Shown: in pieces, positions 6,246 through 7,446 of the stretch
How the letters are laid out: each line of letters opens with the position of its first letter
How positions within the stretch are numbered: the stretch's first letter is position 1
Assembly (NCBI GenBank): GCA_964535735.1
Contig: CAZHTM010000073.1
Coordinates: 1 to 7,446 of the forward strand
DNA: 7,446 bases
Origin: J089 sp964535735
GTDB lineage: Bacteria; Fidelibacterota; Marinisomatia; Marinisomatales; J089
Direction of reading: 5' to 3'
Translations under genes and position numbers: made by a program
The notes under the pieces: generated by a model
Databases searched by the model: none
Seen by the model: only the letters and a program-made list of their open reading frames with translations
What the model was told of the DNA's origin: nothing

Positions 6246-6758
6246 ATGAGAATATTTCTTGCTTTAGGATTACTATTTATGCTCATTGGGTGCACGGAAG
6301 TCCGCGATCCCCATATTCATCCCCAAAGCTGGTTGGATTCCTCCTCTGATTATTCTCACATGGCTAAAATTGCCCAATCGGGGATTGAAGGCTGCCGTGA
6401 GTGTCATGGGAATCCCGATGATCCTACCGACTATTTTGGGGGCGAGGCGGGCGTGTCCTGCTATCAATGCCATGAAAGCGGTCCCAGCGGACATCCGGTA
6501 TTTGAAACCTGGGTTGGAACTCCTCCCGACAGTAGTGCCTCTATTGAAGACCAGCAGGCTTTTCACGGAACAGCATTTTTATTGGATCAGCGATGCGAAT
6601 CTTGTCATGACTATTATCATGCTTCTCCCTCACTAAATAGGGGAAAGAATTCAGTAGGTATTTACTGCACCAATTGCCACACTCGGAGTGAAGGCAATTC
6701 CGGGGAAAAAATTCTTATTGAATGTAGCACCTGCCACAACGGGCAAATCGCCCCCTGA
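6246..6758 (+). CDS. pentaheme c-type cytochrome lipoprotein
   Basis: This 170-aa protein has a textbook lipoprotein signal: MRIFLALGLLFMLIGC, lipobox L13-I-G-C16, followed by TEVRDP with no Asp at +2. Five heme motifs follow: CRECH (50-54), CYQCH (72-76), CESCH (117-121), CTNCH (141-145) and CSTCH (160-164). H107-G108 precedes C117 by 8 residues, resembling the HG-x9/10-CX2CH units of the upstream 11-heme protein, so the two may share ancestry. The start is 6 nt after the upstream stop and is served by GAGGA at 6231-6235, inside the upstream gene. It is the last gene of the tight cytochrome-barrel-cytochrome cluster. It could be a second lipid-anchored element of the conduit, either surface-exposed or on the periplasmic leaflet; sequence alone does not tell which. 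No named family is recognised. Confidence 0.88.
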   Translation: MRIFLALGLLFMLIGCTEVRDPHIHPQSWLDSSSDYSHMAKIAQSGIEGCRECHGNPDDPTDYFGGEAGVSCYQCHESGPSGHPVFETWVGTPPDSSASIEDQQAFHGTAFLLDQRCESCHDYYHASPSLNRGKNSVGIYCTNCHTRSEGNSGEKILIECSTCHNGQIAP

Positions 6759-6809
6759 TTTTTAAAGATTCCTTTTTATCCATAAACGGAAATGATTAAT
6801 ATTAGGACA

Positions 6810-6832
6810 AGGAAATCCTGTTAAAATTTCCT
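6810..6832. repeat. short inverted repeat between the pentaheme and c554-like genes
   Basis: AGGAAAT (6810-6816) and ATTTCCT (6826-6832) form a perfect 7-bp dyad with a 9-nt loop in the 95-nt spacer, ending 9 nt before the Shine-Dalgarno site of the next gene. There is no run of T after it, so it is not a standard intrinsic terminator. It could be a weak RNA hairpin for processing or attenuation, or chance in AT-rich DNA. Confidence 0.25.
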
Positions 6833-6853
6833 GGTTCATTTAAGGAGGAAACA

Positions 6854-7446
6854 ATGCGACAAATAATCATGCTGATACTCATGTCAGCGGGATTTTTAGT
6901 GGCTCAAGATTTTGAGTATGTGGGTGTATATAAATGCAAAATGTGCCACAACAAAGCGAAGAGTGGTGCTCAATATAAAGTTTGGAGTGAATCCGCCCAT
7001 GCAAAAGCGTTTGAAACACTGAAATCCGAAGCTGCAGAAAAAATCGTTAAGGAGCAAGGGATAAAAACCAATGCTTGGGAAGCTCCGGAATGTTTGAAAT
7101 GCCATACCACGGGATTTGGCGCTGGCGGGTACGAGGTGAAAGACGCAGCCTTTTGGAATCCGGATCCGGAAGACAAGGCAGGAAAAAAAGCTGTCAAGCG
7201 CATGAAAGGATTACAAAGTGTTACCTGTGAAGCTTGTCACGGACCCGGTAGCAAATATAAGTCAAAAAAAGTTATGGAAGGTATTTACGCTGGAACAGTG
7301 GAAGCTGAAGGTACCGGCTTGATTGTTCCTGACGAAGCGACATGTAAAAAATGCCATAATGAAGAAAGTCCTTCCTATCAACCGTTTGTCTATAAAGAAC
7401 GGTTAGCCAAAATCGCGCACAATATTCCTGAGGATTACGGGAAATA
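6854..7446 (+). CDS. tetraheme cytochrome c554-like protein (3' end at window edge)
   Basis: At least 197 codons are open to the window edge. The ATG at 6854 follows a near-perfect AAGGAGGAA at 6842-6850. The signal peptide is MRQIIMLILMSAGFLVAQ, then EYVGVYKCKMCHNKAKSGAQ. Four CX2CH motifs are present: CKMCH (28-32), CLKCH (80-84), CEACH (125-129, followed by GPGSKY) and CKKCH (164-168). H49 (SAHAKAF) and H189 (KIAHN) are candidate axial ligands. The order CXXCH, SAH, CXXCHTTGFG, CEACHGPG, CKKCHN is typical of the cytochrome c554/c-prime family, periplasmic electron carriers named after the Nitrosomonas protein that takes electrons from hydroxylamine oxidoreductase. No such oxidoreductase is seen here, so a general carrier role is likelier. 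The window ends with two bases TA after GGG AAA, so the next codon is either Tyr or a stop. The 95-nt spacer and strong Shine-Dalgarno site allow separate expression. Confidence 0.9.
   Translation, partial: MRQIIMLILMSAGFLVAQDFEYVGVYKCKMCHNKAKSGAQYKVWSESAHAKAFETLKSEAAEKIVKEQGIKTNAWEAPECLKCHTTGFGAGGYEVKDAAFWNPDPEDKAGKKAVKRMKGLQSVTCEACHGPGSKYKSKKVMEGIYAGTVEAEGTGLIVPDEATCKKCHNEESPSYQPFVYKERLAKIAHNIPEDYGK

Noticed and set aside
6286..6636. 116-codon open frame on the plus strand
   Set aside because: It is inside the pentaheme lipoprotein, whose frame has a lipobox and five heme motifs.

Overview
The window looks like a chromosomal segment of a Gram-negative bacterium with many c-type cytochromes. 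GC content is moderate, mid-40s percent by eye. A BT0820-type HAD protein, signal peptides ending in Ala-Gln (...WAQ, ...VAQ) and the style of the multiheme cytochromes suggest the FCB supergroup (Bacteroidota, Ignavibacteriota, Calditrichota or Marinimicrobiota-like lineages). This placement is inference and I cannot fix a phylum. All convincing genes are on the + strand.

Left part (1-3023): first a probable C-terminal tail of an upstream gene (1-62) and a possible 48-codon ORF (157-303). Then a ClC-family chloride channel/transporter with a C-terminal TrkA-C/RCK-like domain (281-2074), a small single-domain HAD hydrolase (2154-2588) and a single-domain universal stress protein (2601-3023). 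The HAD and Usp genes are 12 nt apart and probably cotranscribed. These are housekeeping or stress functions with no evident link to the cytochromes.

Right part (3120-7446): a cytochrome locus. It encodes a predicted lipoprotein multiheme cytochrome c interrupted by a 100-N assembly gap (3120-4234), a predicted outer-membrane beta-barrel (4238-5422), an 11-heme periplasmic cytochrome (5409-6239) and a pentaheme lipoprotein cytochrome (6246-6758). After a 95-nt spacer comes a tetraheme cytochrome c554-like protein that runs to the window edge (6854-7446). The first four genes are separated by 3 nt, a 14-nt overlap and 6 nt, so they form one operon.

The set of lipoprotein cytochrome, beta-barrel and soluble periplasmic cytochrome matches the parts list of a porin-cytochrome (Pcc) conduit, which carries electrons across the outer membrane. 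The cytochromes are not obvious MtrA/OmcB or other textbook types and the barrel is short for an MtrB-type porin, so this may be an undescribed variant. At least 27 complete CX2CH motifs are visible across the four cytochromes. Two nonstandard CX3CH motifs and one half motif cut by the gap add to these.

No tRNA, rRNA, CRISPR array or insertion sequence was seen, and no gene-free stretch exceeds 300 bases.
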